Shown here: in pieces, positions 1-10,119 of the stretch
How positions within the stretch are numbered: position 1 is the first letter of the stretch
Layout of the letters: each line of letters begins with the position of its first letter
From: Tetrastigma voinierianum
Lineage: Eukaryota; Streptophyta; Magnoliopsida; Vitales; Vitaceae
Assembly: GCA_016808115.1 (NCBI GenBank)
Contig: JAEQBH010004562.1
Span: forward strand, 62,001-126,000
Direction of reading: 5' to 3'
Length of the DNA stretch: 64,000 nt
Notes under the pieces: generated by a model
Database searches by the model: none
What the model saw: only the letters and a program-made list of their open reading frames with translations
What the model was told of the DNA's origin: nothing
Translations under genes and position numbers: made by a program

Positions 1-514
1 ACAAAGTTAACAACAAAATTAAATTGGAAAAAGACTTTTACCAAATCTATAGAATGTTGGATGGTCATTTTGGAGCCACCAATATGTTTTGAAGGTCCTG
101 ATCCTTCACTCATTTCTTTTCTACGGATCGCATTTTGGGACGCTTCGGGATAAGGCCTTGAACTCTTTGCTATTCCAAAATTCCCACTATTAAAAGATTC
201 ATAAAATCATCCAATTGAGATTCATAAAATCATTGGTTGTTTTAGTTAGATATATACCTATATTCCTAGTCATGGATAGCTATTTCTCCTTACAAGTTCA
301 TCTCCACTAATCTTTATGAAAGGAAAATGGATATATGTTCATATTAACAAATTCCCATAATGGTTCATCAACACGAGATTAAAATAAAACAAAAATCCAT
401 TCCGCCAAGTTTTCCATAAGAAACTCTGTGGACATTGACATGATGACTCACTCACCAAAAAAAAAGGACAAAGTTTGAGCTTCGCAAAGGAACTACTGGA
501 TTTACCTCTCAAAC
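1..514. other. AT-rich DNA downstream of the HD2 fragment
   Basis: No coding region or recognisable repeat is seen. On the minus strand this would be the 3' untranslated and downstream sequence of the HD2 gene fragment, whose stop codon is at 515-517. A run of nine adenines lies near 458-466. Confidence 0.4.
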
Positions 515-814
515 TTATTTAGAAGCAGAGTGCTTGGCCTTAGTATGACTTTGTAGAGCATTCTTTGAGTTGAATGACCTGCAATGCAGAGGACAAAATA
601 AGTTTCTTGGAGCATAACAAACAAGAACCATCTTTAGAACTTCCAAAGGGGAAGACCCACACCTGTTGCAAGACTTGCAAGACAATGATCCACCAGATTT
701 TTGAATCAGTTGCTTAGATTTTTCAGTGTTTGCAGGAGTTTTTCCAATCTGCTTTGAAGGGTAAGGTATTGCTACATGAAAACCACCCTTTTTGCCTTCA
801 CTATTTTTTGTCAT
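515..814 (-). CDS. HD2-type histone deacetylase, C-terminal exons (partial)
   Basis: HD2 (HDT) proteins are plant-specific nucleolar or nuclear histone deacetylases with a conserved N-terminal domain, an acidic middle and, in several members, a C-terminal C2H2 zinc finger. Only the C-terminal part is seen. A Lys/Gly/Pro-rich stretch (KKGGFHVAIPYPSKQIGKTPA) is followed by SCKSCNR, then after a short intron (579-662) by SFNSKNALQSHTKAKHSASK and a TAA. Joining the two parts gives a C-x2-C-x12-H-x4-H finger. The first in-frame ATG (812-814) directly follows an AG, so it is probably an exon start and not the true initiator. No MEFWG-like N terminus or acidic region is visible upstream (up to ~2.2 kb). 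This is therefore either a truncated gene copy or the last exons of a gene with an unusually long intron. The presence of an intron argues against a processed retrocopy. Identification is strong from memory of the family; gene integrity is doubtful. Confidence 0.8.
   Translation of the reverse strand: MTKNSEGKKGGFHVAIPYPSKQIGKTPANTEKSKQLIQKSGGSLSCKSCNRCGSSPLEVLKMVLVCYAPRNLFCPLHCRSFNSKNALQSHTKAKHSASK
579..662 (-). other. Short GT-AG intron inside the HD2 zinc finger
   Basis: On the minus strand the donor reads AACAG/GTGTGG and the acceptor TTGCAG/GTCATT. The intron is 84 nt (28 codons) with no in-frame stop. Retention would insert 28 residues between the Cys pair and the His pair of the finger. 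Splicing restores normal C2H2 spacing, which supports the call. Confidence 0.75.
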
Positions 815-1267
815 CTACACCCTTAGTGGTGAATTTAAGTTCAAATCCACTAATTCTATTCCAATACAAATTAGGTTTGACTTCAACACCAATAGACAAT
901 TAGATTTGACTTGAACACCAACTGTTTTATGAAATTCACTCAGAAATCTGAACTTAGAATAAGATATACTTATGATTAAAATAAGATATTTTTATAAAGG
1001 CAAGCAGTATTTGTTATTATTTGTATAAATCGGATTATTATATGGCAGGAATGCATGTCTTATTTAATGATAGGTAATTCAAGACTCATAATTTTCCTGA
1101 TTTATGATCCCAGGAAATACAAACTGAACACCATATTTTTGTGGAAACCCTTATGGGACAAAACCACGGACAGAGAAGATAGATTCACTATTAATTTTGA
1201 GAGAGATTACAAAAATTCAACAGAATAGATAAAATATAGTATGTTAATTTTACGAAAATGCTTGAGC
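815..1267. other. Intergenic, nothing recognised
   Basis: AT-rich sequence between the HD2 fragment and the tentative gene at 1268-1897. No further HD2 exon (acidic stretch or MEFWG-like start) could be found on the minus strand. Confidence 0.4.
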
Positions 1268-1897
1268 CTAACTACCTAGCTCATTTGCTACCATAAAAGT
1301 TGCACCCGCTGGCTTTGGGATCGGATATAAGACCAAAACCAAATTCAGGTCACAAATCAATATTTATTAAAAAGAGAAAAACATACTAAATGATATTTTG
1401 CTACTTACCATGACCTTTGGAAGGATGGGGCCTTTCCATGTATGTCCCACAAAGACTATAGGGGGAGCACTTGTAAATAATATAAATGGATAGATGTGTG
1501 GGTTTCATCGAAAGTCACACTTCCTTTATAGATAAAAACAATCAAAGAATACAAAACACAATCAAAACCATGCCAATGACTCAAGTACTGAACCAAAAAA
1601 ACCTATATGTTCCTCTCGTCATGAATTTTGTCATACCCAGTGAGAACCAATATGTCCAATTACCCCATGTTTCATAGTACATCCAAATATTAGAAACTTC
1701 ATTACTTTTACTATCAATACCAGCAACAAATATCATTGACGTTTCATACATCACAATACATGAATGATGGAAAGCAACAAAAATCATTTTCTTTAAAGAA
1801 ATACAGAGAAAAGAAAAACAGGGAGTTGAACGCCCTTTGATCTTTGGCAGAGGGAGAGATGAACTGATCGAACTCCGAGATTACTAGAGGTTGCCAT
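1268..1897 (-). CDS. Tentative small split gene, product unknown
   Basis: Not recognised as any family. On the minus strand, an ATG at 1897 sits 64 bp downstream of a TATA box (1961-1969) and starts MATSSNLGVRSVHLSLCQ, which resembles an organelle-targeting N terminus (Ser/Arg-rich, few acids). A possible exon at 1409-1469 reads APPIVFVGHTWKGPILPKVM and ends at a good donor (CATG/GTAAGT). A possible last exon at 1268-1312 follows a pyrimidine-rich tract and CAAAG, continues the same phase (PAGATFMVANELGS) and ends in TAG. The donor of the first exon is not clear, so the gene model is incomplete. Phase agreement of the last two exons and the TATA-ATG spacing are the only support. It could be a chance arrangement or a gene relic. 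Confidence 0.3.
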
Positions 1898-1960
1898 CGC
1901 GGAGAGGGAGATGAATAGTAGGGCTTTGGCCTCATAGAACATCTGATTAAAATATTGACC

Positions 1961-1969
1961 CTATTTATA
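1961..1969 (-). promoter_or_regulatory. TATA box of the tentative gene
   Basis: TATAAATAG on the minus strand, about 64 bp upstream of the ATG at 1897. The upstream 130 bp is GC-rich compared with its surroundings (runs of G/C near 2015-2095), as in many plant core promoters. Confidence 0.4.
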
Positions 1970-2460
1970 CACAGAAGTGTAAATTGACGCAATTTCCCTT
2001 TTGGGTCCGAGGATGGATCAGGCCTTGGGGGAAGGGGGGTTTGGGCTCCATTAAAAATTTTGGGTAGTGGGCGCGGGGGACGTAAGTGTGGGCGGCAAAC
2101 AATAGGAAAAAAATTCAATAATAATAATGAGGGAAAAAAGAGAAGAAAGGCGGTGGGTTGAAGGGTCAATCAGTAAGTCCGAGGTTAACAATTTTTTGAT
2201 TTTAAATGTACTTTTTTGCAATATTTCTCACAAAACTAGAAATATAGCTTCTAAAAGGATTATGATACAGATAGTCATTTATTTTTTAATTTCTCATTCC
2301 AATTTATTTATATTCTCCCAATGGAAAAATTAGTTACAAATGTATTGAAATTTGTTCATCTCATTCTTTTAAATTATTATTATTATTGTTCTTCTTCTTG
2401 TTCAATCCAACTAGTAAAAAGAAAAAATTAAACCATCTAGTTTATTAATTAAAAGTTTTG
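1970..2460. other. Possible promoter region, then AT-rich DNA
   Basis: The GC-rich segment ~2000-2095 may be the upstream promoter of the tentative minus-strand gene. The ORF that spans it on the minus strand (1744-2169) is explained by low-complexity proline/leucine codons. Beyond 2100 the sequence is AT-rich without recognised features. Confidence 0.3.
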
Positions 2461-2560
2461 ATATTTCAGTGGAGATATTTATCGGAAAAATCGAAATTTC
2501 GGTGGAGATATTTATCGATCTCCACCGAAAACCGATATTTCTTCCGAAATATCGGAAATT
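2461..2560. repeat. Hairpin-rich repeat
   Basis: A perfect 13-bp inverted repeat (2497-2509 with 2518-2530, 8-base loop, arm TTTCGGTGGAGAT) is followed by a second perfect 9-bp inverted repeat (2532-2540 with 2547-2555, arm CCGATATTT). The phrase GGAGATATTTATCG also occurs twice in direct orientation (2471 and 2504). It may be a transposon end or a short non-autonomous element. Confidence 0.55.
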
Positions 2561-2570
2561 TTGTTCCCTG

Positions 2571-2660
2571 GGTACAACCATAATAAATAATGTCAATTAT
2601 AGCTCTCGCGGCTCCCTTGGAGTATAGGTTTAATACTTATGCGTTCAATTATATGCCAGT
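2571..2660 (+). repeat. Direct repeat, copy 1
   Basis: The block beginning GGTACAACCATAATAAA and ending GCGTTCAATTATATGCCA is repeated at 4831-4910 with few changes. The 2.2 kb between them may be an insertion or an unequal-exchange product. Confidence 0.55.
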
Positions 2661-3090
2661 AATATTATCATTTTATTTGTTAATATTATTTTTAAAAAAT
2701 ATTTTTGCTTCAAATTTATATAATATAATATTATCCTTTAATTTTTCTTAATTTTAATATTTAATTTTAAGATATTAAATACAAAAATTTTATTTTAAAA
2801 TATTAAATAAAATAAATTCAATAAAATAAATTATTAACATAATTTTTTAATAATTTGAATTATTTAAATAAATTAAAGGAAATATCAAAAAAGATTATCC
2901 ACAAGTAATGTAAAGTTTAAAATAAATATTATTTTATGGATATTTAAAATATTTCATAGATATTTTTATGATTTTTTATTTTTAAACAATTTTATATTTT
3001 ATGAATATTTTATTTTGTTAAGATATCCACTGAGATATTTTTATATTAGATATCTAGTGAGAGAGAGGGAGATTGCAAATGAGAGAGATT
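2661..3090. other. Very AT-rich spacer
   Basis: Long A/T runs with no codons or motifs that can be assigned. Confidence 0.4.
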
Positions 3091-3096
3091 TAAGGG

Positions 3097-3232
3097 GTAT
3101 TTTAGGGATTTTATTGCAATCCCACCATCTATGAGATAAAGGGTATTTTATGGCGTATTTTAGGGATTTTATTGCAATCCCATCATCCATGAGATAGGAG
3201 GGTATTTTAGGAATTTTATTGCAATCCCACCA
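3097..3232 (+). repeat. Short tandem repeat, three units
   Basis: Units starting GTATTTTAGG(G/A)ATTTTATT begin at 3097, 3155 and 3202, so the period is 58 then 47 bp. Each includes GCAATCCCA. Confidence 0.7.
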
Positions 3233-3239
3233 ACCCCCC

Positions 3240-3680
3240 ACCTTTCTACTATGCTATCTCTCTCACTCTCTCATTCCATGGAACCCAACTTCCTCCTTCC
3301 ATCTCTCTCATCTGCAGTCTCCTTCCCTCTCTAAACCATAAAACATATACTAAAATAAATTTTAATAGTAACAAAGATCAACTTCAATTTTAAAACTAAA
3401 GTAGATATTTATTTATTTAATTTTTTAAAATTTTAAATTGAAGTTTAAAATAAAAACAAAAATTAAAATATTATTTTTTAAAGAAAAAGGAATATTTTAT
3501 TTTTTTTTTTTTAAATTAAAAAATTTCTAAAACTGAATATTAATTTTTATTTTGAATTTTTAATAAATTATTCTAATTAAATTTTTTTCGTTTATATCTA
3601 TTTTAAAGTAAAACTAAATTTAACTTTTATTTTTTTTTTAATTAGATTAAAATCAATTTTTTGAACTATTAAAAACACTG
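3240..3680. other. Low-complexity spacer
   Basis: A CT-rich stretch (3240-3335) is followed by A/T-only runs, including long T tracts near 3500 and 3630. Nothing coding. Confidence 0.4.
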
Positions 3681-3682
3681 CA

Positions 3683-3790
3683 TAGATGCCTAGCTTAGTT
3701 GGTTAAAACCTTTTAAAGGCAAGACATGGGGTGATGAGGGTTCGAGTCTTAATAGAGACAGTTTACCATATTGTAAAAGTTATTAAGCTT
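3683..3790 (+). mobile_element. tRNA-derived SINE (degenerate)
   Basis: An RNA polymerase III A box (TAGCTTAGTTGG, 3691-3702) is followed 36 bp later by a B-box-like GGTTCGAGTCTT (3739-3750). This is the layout of plant SINE heads. The final CC of the B box is TT, and no acceptor stem pairing is seen, so it is not a functional tRNA gene. The 3' limit is uncertain. Confidence 0.6.
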
Positions 3791-4317
3791 TCAAAAACAC
3801 TTATTAAAAATCAATTAAAGCTTTATTTGTTGAAGACGTGGACATCTCACATTACTCAAATCAGTTATGTAGTTTGTTTGTTTTTTAAACTCAAATCAAT
3901 TATATTGTTCTAAACATATAAATAATGATCAAAATATGAAAAAATATATTTTATTTGACAAGAATATAAAAAGGGAAATATAAAAAAATATCATAAATAT
4001 CTTAATGGATATTGTTAAAAATATCCATAAAATATAAATGGTTCAAAATAAAAATTCATGAAAATATTTTTAACACTTAAAATTTGATAAAAATAATAAC
4101 AAAATACATATAAAAATATTTTAAAACTTAATTAAGGTAGGTTTTTAAAATTTTAAAAAACGTTTTTTGTTGGAAAGTGCTTTTTCAGAAAAGTGTTTTA
4201 TTATATTTTAAATAAAATTTTAATTATTTTTAATATTTCATTTCCCCAATAATTTTACCTATGGATAACTTTTTTGATATTTTTAATTTATTTAAATAAT
4301 TAAAATTATTAATTTGT
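3791..4317. other. AT-rich spacer
   Basis: No gene or repeat boundary recognised. Confidence 0.35.
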
Positions 4318-4855
4318 GACCTCTAAGCATGTTTTGGTGTGAGAGTCATAGATCAATACATAATTGAACCTTAATCGTTAGTTTCCCACAGAGCTTAGGT
4401 ATGACCTTAATATACTTGAGGTACTACCTTAATAAATTGTAAGTACTACCTTAACTGTCATGGATACTATCATAATGAATCAATAGGAATTTTTCCTCTT
4501 ACATACATGACCACTAAGCAGCATTTCATATTTCATTTTTAAGCAAGTGGCAGAAGTGTAAGGTAAACTATAAAATACCCTACATTAGGTTACCATATTA
4601 AGTACATAGGGGAAATTTCATGGATTCATAGTTTGATGCATACATAAGGTCCTCCCTTATGGAAAGCATTGAAAAATTTGTGACATTTAAACATGTTATG
4701 ATGTGGGAGTGTGTGTAGCTCAATGCATAATCGAACCCCCAATGGTTAGCTTCATTGGAGCTTAGGTACTGACTTAACATACTTGGGGTACTACCTTAAT
4801 AAACTATAGATACCACCTTAACAATCCTAGGTACAACCATAATAAACAATGCCAA
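4318..4855 (+). repeat. Pair of related ~175-bp blocks
   Basis: 4318-4490 and 4680-4855 share ordered phrases: a TTTAA(G/A)CATGTT start, ATAATTGAACC/ATAATCGAACC, GAGCTTAGGTA, ACTACCTTAATAAA and a run of ACCTTAA units. They look like a diverged local duplication about 360 bp apart. Confidence 0.55.
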
Positions 4856-4910
4856 TTATAGTTTGTGCCCCTTATATAGGTTTAATACTTATGCGTTCAA
4901 TTATATGCCA
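4831..4910 (+). repeat. Direct repeat, copy 2
   Basis: Matches 2571-2660. It ends abruptly where the CACTA-type sequence begins. Confidence 0.55.
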
Positions 4911-5551
4911 CAAGTAATGTCACTAACATTGTCTTTGTTGCAATATTTTGTCGAAAAGTCACCATATGCGTCACAAAGTGTAGGTCTATAGCTACGATTT
5001 ATAAATGACATTTAAATGTCGTGAATGAATTATCGATATATATACAAGTATCGCTAAAAACAGCTTGGCAATAAATTTATTTGTAGTTACATTTGTTTAA
5101 TTGTAGCGTATGTCAAAATATAATATTTGTTAAATTGTCGCAAGAAATGTCACTAACATTTTTTTCTATTGCAACATTTTGACAAAAAATCACCATACAC
5201 ATCGCAAAATATAAATCTAGAGTAACGCTTTAAAAAACATAATTGAAATGTCGTAACAAATTATCGACATATAAATATGTATAGCTAAAAACGTTGGCAC
5301 AAATAAATTTGTAGCTACAATTTATTTAATTGTTGGTTATATGTCACAAACATAACAATGTTTGTTAAAATGTCGCAGAAGATGTCGCTAATATTTGCTC
5401 TATTGCACCATTTGTTAAATTATCACTAAAAGTTTTATGTATTGCAACATTTTATGGAATTGTTGCTAAAATGTTGGTTTATATCGTTTAAGTGATGTTT
5501 ACAAAAAACGTCGTCTTAGTAATGTGGCTATAGACCAAATTTGTTGTAGCG
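4911..5551 (-). mobile_element. CACTA-type transposon end with tandem subterminal repeats
   Basis: Units containing ATGTC(A/G)CTAA start at about 4911, 5141 and 5376, giving a 230-235 bp period with two full units and a partial one. The block ends in TTTGTTGTAGCG, the reverse complement of a CACTACAACAAA-like CACTA terminus with one change. Repeated subterminal sequence fits En/Spm-like elements. The opposite end is missing, so this is a remnant. It abuts and truncates a family L LTR. Confidence 0.6.
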
Positions 5552-7446
5552 CATCAGATTGCATTTATGCATCGGAACATCGCATGACATGGGTGTGAGT
5601 GCATGATATGAATGAACATCGTGCTTAGTGATTGATCGATGGACTCAGTACCATTGGATGAAGTCCAACAAAGTAGCACGATTGCTTACATGAAAATGAA
5701 AATATGTGTCGAGTAATAGCAAGTAGGGATAGACACCCCCTCGGGTGAAATATCCGGTACATGTGGTTATATATATTTCCAACGGTGGAAGCACGTGAAA
5801 GTGTAGAAAGGCGTAAGAAGCTTGAGATGGGACCCTAGAAATTCGCTACCCACAAAAGAAACATGTTTTGTTAATAAAATGATCCTTGGAATTGAAACAT
5901 CCAATAAGTTTTGATTTCTAAAAACTTTATTTTGTTTAAAAGTGATCATTGGATGAAATTCATTGACACATTGACTATGCATTGTGTGATGGGAGTCTGT
6001 GATGACTTGGACTTTTCATGCATTGAGTGACTCTCATCTCATTTCATGGCATGGTGTGTAGTATTCAATTAGAATTGCATCATTCTATTGGAATGTTGAT
6101 ATATATGTGAATGTGTCCAAGTGAACATTGAGTAATAGCCTTTGTAGGAGTCTCTCTATTGGGCATGGCTCACCCTTTATGGGAAAACATTGAGTAATTA
6201 AGGTGGGAGAAGACCTCTACTTGTTGAAGAGCAAACTAGCTTCAGAGAATTCTCCCTACTTGAGTTTTATTCCTATTTTAAGTGTTCTGTCGATGTTTGA
6301 GTCGAATGAGGCCGTGAGGGGTCGTTCGACGTCCCAAACCTGGGACCGAATTGGATATAAATTATGAAACAATGGAGCAGCCGTGATATGGCATGCTGTT
6401 TAGTGGCTGTGCCACTGGTGCATTAAAATGTTTCGCTTGGTATGCATTGGGCCGGGAATGGCTGGGATTTGAGGGTTCACTAAGTGAACCGCTGAGTTGC
6501 GGATTTTTCTCGAATATAAATCAGGCCACTATCTCAAAACACTGCTCTACAAATATATTTCGTGAAAATATTTGTCAATGCAGTGATTTTAAATAAATTG
6601 CTCGTGTTTGATCATTAGCCCAAGTGAGTTAATTTTGATGTATGAGTTGTATAATTACATAACATGATTGTGTGATTTTAATTATGTGAGTATATTCATG
6701 TTTATATATTTGCATGTGATTAGGATCAGATTGAACCGGCATACATAGACCTAGAGCATGACCGGAACATCCTAGACTATAGGAGCAAGGCATGAGACGA
6801 GTCTATAGAGAAAATGGTTTGGAGGGTTGTCTAAAACTAGAAATGATCGGAGGGTAAAGTCCATACTTAAAATAACAATCGTCGGAGACGCCCAACTGAT
6901 ATACAATGTAGGGTAAGTCCACATACAGTCATCAATCGTCTGGAGACTGCGCCTAATTGATATACATCGGAGGGTAGTCCACTAAATATAACATCTGAGA
7001 TGGTCCACAATTTATAACATCGGAGGGTAGTCTACCAATAGAACATAATATTCTCATACGAGGCGAAGAGTGTGAGGAGTCGTGAGCACTGATCCGAAGG
7101 GCTGCGTAGACATACAAGTAGGATCATGCATTTGCTTGAATGTGTGTTTAAATTGGAACATTGCACTCCACTTAGGTGGGTGGAGTAGCCCACTTGTGCA
7201 TGATTCTCCTATCGAAAGATTAGCTCACCCTGGCCGTGGGACCCCTTTATTTTAAGGTGTACAAAAGGAGAGTGCGAGGGGACAACCCACCCTAGAGACT
7301 CCAGATTAGAAGAAAGCTTGATTGCGGGCTTTGGCTTTGACTTATTTACATGTATTAGAACTCTACAAGTTTGATATGTCAGAGCAAGAGTAAAACATAT
7401 TAACTTGTAACTACTGGGTATGGAGAAGTTGGATCTAGTTGGTATG
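5552..7446 (+). mobile_element. Family L long LTR, left part (copy A)
   Basis: The sequence follows the 3' two thirds of the long LTR seen whole at 26728-29738 and is closest to 44737-45430. It lacks the LTR start because the CACTA end abuts it, and it is interrupted at 7446 by the chromovirus. It resumes at 13606. Confidence 0.65.
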
Positions 7447-8317
7447 TGTTAGCCCCTCGGCTAGATAACACGAGTCCCGTGCGGCATGAGGGCGCTACCT
7501 TGGCCCCATGGCCCGCCTAAGGGAAAAAGAGCAAGGCAAGGTTGGGAAAACATGTGTCCGGATGCACAAAGCGTGAGCCAAGCAAGCACATGAGCGGAAG
7601 GCAATCGCTAACTCGGCTGGGACGCACACAGCGGCTTCGTCACGCACTCACGGCTGGGTAGGGGGCCTGAGGCGTGGCACTTGAGGCAAACGAAATCGCA
7701 GGAGAATATCACAAATATAGCAGAGCCTCACGGTAAGTTTCCTAACTGAGGTGCAACAAGGATTCCTTACACCCTGCTGAGTCCCATGGGTGAAGGACTT
7801 CCTAGGCGGTAGGGACTCCCAAAGGAAGGACTCCTACCTCTAGGGCGGGAAAGACTCCCGCGCAATGGACTCCTAGGCGGGAAGGTCTCTCGCACCCGGT
7901 GACTCCTAGTAACAAACTCCTAAAGTGAGGACTCCTACTCGTGGTGGGAATTGCGTAGCTGTATATAGGAGTTTCATTCAGTCAAGACTCCTAGAGCGGG
8001 AAGGATTGTGCTGGCTTGCTGGATTGAAGACTAGAGTTAGAGTAGGACTCTTAGTCATAATTGTATCGATCGCTCTCGAGCATCCTATATAAAGGGCCCC
8101 ACCACTGGGTTAATTCATATATTCCGGGAGTTGATCCAAAGAAAAGCATATAGAGCCCCGAGATGTGGGAGCTCATGGAATTGTCTTGTATTTTAGTAGC
8201 TAATAAAATACGTAGTTGGGAGAGGCCCTGTGAAGCCTTAGGTTCTAGAGAATAGCGAGGATTGAGAAGGCCGGCCTAGCAGTTCCTAGGCACCACACGA
8301 GCCAAAAAGAAGGCGCA
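7447..8317 (+). repeat. Chromovirus 5' LTR
   Basis: 871 bp, starts TGTTAG and ends at GGCGCA. It contains a TATA box (TATATAAA, 8086-8093), a polyadenylation-like AATAAA (8202-8207), and a minisatellite-like stretch (~7790-7990) of GGACTCCTA units. No convincing tRNA primer-binding site follows it. Confidence 0.85.
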
Positions 8318-8419
8318 GGACAGCTTGGTCGAGCTGGATGGCTAACGCGAGATGACGTTGATGCGCCGCGTGAGCAAGTAGCAAGGATAGAGCCGAGGAA
8401 AACCGCGTCCAGCTTGACG

Positions 8420-9440
8420 CGGAGATAGCACAAAGAATCGGGAGGCTTAACTCCACCCTTTCGACTCGCATCACGACGCCGTCTGGCGACTGACTCACGC
8501 CGCGGAATCGATGGAGACCCGAGAGAAAGCCGTTGAGGAATGGATGGGGTCATTCCATGACCGAATGCAGGCCATGACCGAGGAGTTCGAGGAGCGGATC
8601 AGATCTCTAGAGGGGGAGATCGTGTTACCGGGCGGGCAAAGTGCGCACGCCATCCGGGCCGCATCCGCCTCCCGCCGGCGGCGTGCGAAAATTTCGAGCC
8701 CAAGACTTTTGGTGGTGCGCGGAACGCAAAAGACTTGGAGAACTTCCTCTGGGACATGGAGCAATATTTCATCGCTGCTCGAATACCGGTGGGTGAACAG
8801 GTAACGATAACCACTATGTATTTGACAGGTGATGCAAAGCTTTGGTGGCGGACTAGAACGAAGGCCGACGCCGCTGGGCTACCACCAAAGATCGAGTCGA
8901 GATCTTGGAAAAGGAACCGGCTGACTGCCCACCCATGAACACGTGGATGCATGAGGGAATCTCCTCAAGAAACTCGCGCACGGGCTCGCCGTAGATTATG
9001 TGAAGGAGTTTAGCTCGTTGATCCTTGACATCAAGGACATGTCCGAAGTCGACAAGCTGTTCAACTTCATGTCCGGATTGCAGGGATGGGCTCAAACTGA
9101 ACTGAGGAGGCAAGGTGTCCAAGACTTGCCCTCAGCCATGGCGGGCATGATTGCCTATCCGACCATAGACTCCTTCCTCTACTCCCACCCAAAAGGGAAA
9201 GGCCAGCAAAGAGTCGAACCTAAGTCGATGGAAAGTCCTCTAAGAGTTATGGGTTGGAAGAAGTCGTAGGATATGCAGGCTAAAGTGGGGGAGAAGGACT
9301 TCCCCACAAGCTACCACAGCCGTCTGATAAGCTTTATCTCGCGATGGGCCAAGATCGAGCGAGGGATTGCCCAAAGAAGAGAAGCTCAATGCACCTCAGA
9401 GTCGAAGAAGGGAAGATAGCTGAGCAGTAGGCCCTACAAG
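8420..9440 (+). pseudogene. Chromovirus gag (broken)
   Basis: A coiled-coil-like start (METREKAVEEWMGSFHDRM at 8511) leads to the capsid region: ENFLWDMEQYFIAARIP, then YLTGDAKLWWRTR near 8735-8870. After frameshifts it resumes at 9000-9125 with EFSSLILDIKDMSEVDKLFN and QTELRRQGVQDLP. A remnant of a CCHC zinc knuckle (ARDCPKK) lies near 9360, but its leading Cys residues are gone. At least two frame changes prevent a full Gag. Confidence 0.85.
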
Positions 9441-9519
9441 AGCCAACCTCTTCACCGTTGAATGCAACGCGGGTCGAGGCGACTACGAGGACTGATATAT
9501 GCTGAGCTGTCGACCTGAG

Positions 9520-9815
9520 GAAGAAAATTATGGCATTGGTAGACAAGGGGGCAACCCACAATTTCAGATCAAGGGAAGGGTACTCAGACTTATTGAAGCT
9601 CTCTAAAGATGACAGCAAGCTCAAAGCCATAAATAGCCAAGCACAAGGGACGCATGGTATGGCGAAGAACATGGCAATTCAGATGGGGGATTGGAAAGGT
9701 ACGATAGACTTCTTAGTGTTCCTTGATGACGGATTTTATATTAGGCAACCATTTCTTCCAAAGAGCCAAAGTGGCCTTGTTGCCGCACTTGAATGGATCA
9801 AGGATCACGGATGAG
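9520..9815 (+). pseudogene. Chromovirus aspartic protease (inactive)
   Basis: The open stretch at 9530-9814 has ALVDKGATHNF, then LKLSKDDSKLKAINSQAQ and IQMGDWKGTIDFLV, the usual order of a Ty3/gypsy protease. The catalytic D-T-G is changed to D-K-G, which should abolish activity. The 3' part has lost frame. Confidence 0.8.
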
Positions 9816-10119
9816 AAGCAAATGCGCTTGTGGCCGGCACGCAAGCCGCCTAAGAGACCTCTGTGGAAGACTTGTCTCGCCCGCAACTCGAGAAAGGCCT
9901 TAGGAAGGGCGAGCACATTATATGTCGCAAGAATGATCGAGACTGCCGATACAAGTCGGGCGCGATGCCATAGCCCCATACCGAGGAGATTTGCCGGGAT
10001 GTTACGCTCCCGAGTCGCTTCTAAGAAGCCGCACCGAGAAGGCACGTAATCATCGACAGAGCTCGCGCTGTGGTCGACCGCTACTCAAGCTCCTTATTGG
10101 ATGAGTCCACCAGAGTTTA

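Noticed and set aside
1744..2169. 141-codon open frame on the minus strand
   Set aside because: Low-complexity Pro/Leu/Phe composition, and it crosses the TATA box and proposed start of the split gene. No family resemblance.
3683..3760. Functional tRNA gene
   Set aside because: A and B boxes are present but there is no acceptor-stem pairing and the B box is decayed, so SINE is the better reading.
8245..8764. Several overlapping minus-strand frames
   Set aside because: They are antisense to the chromovirus leader and gag.
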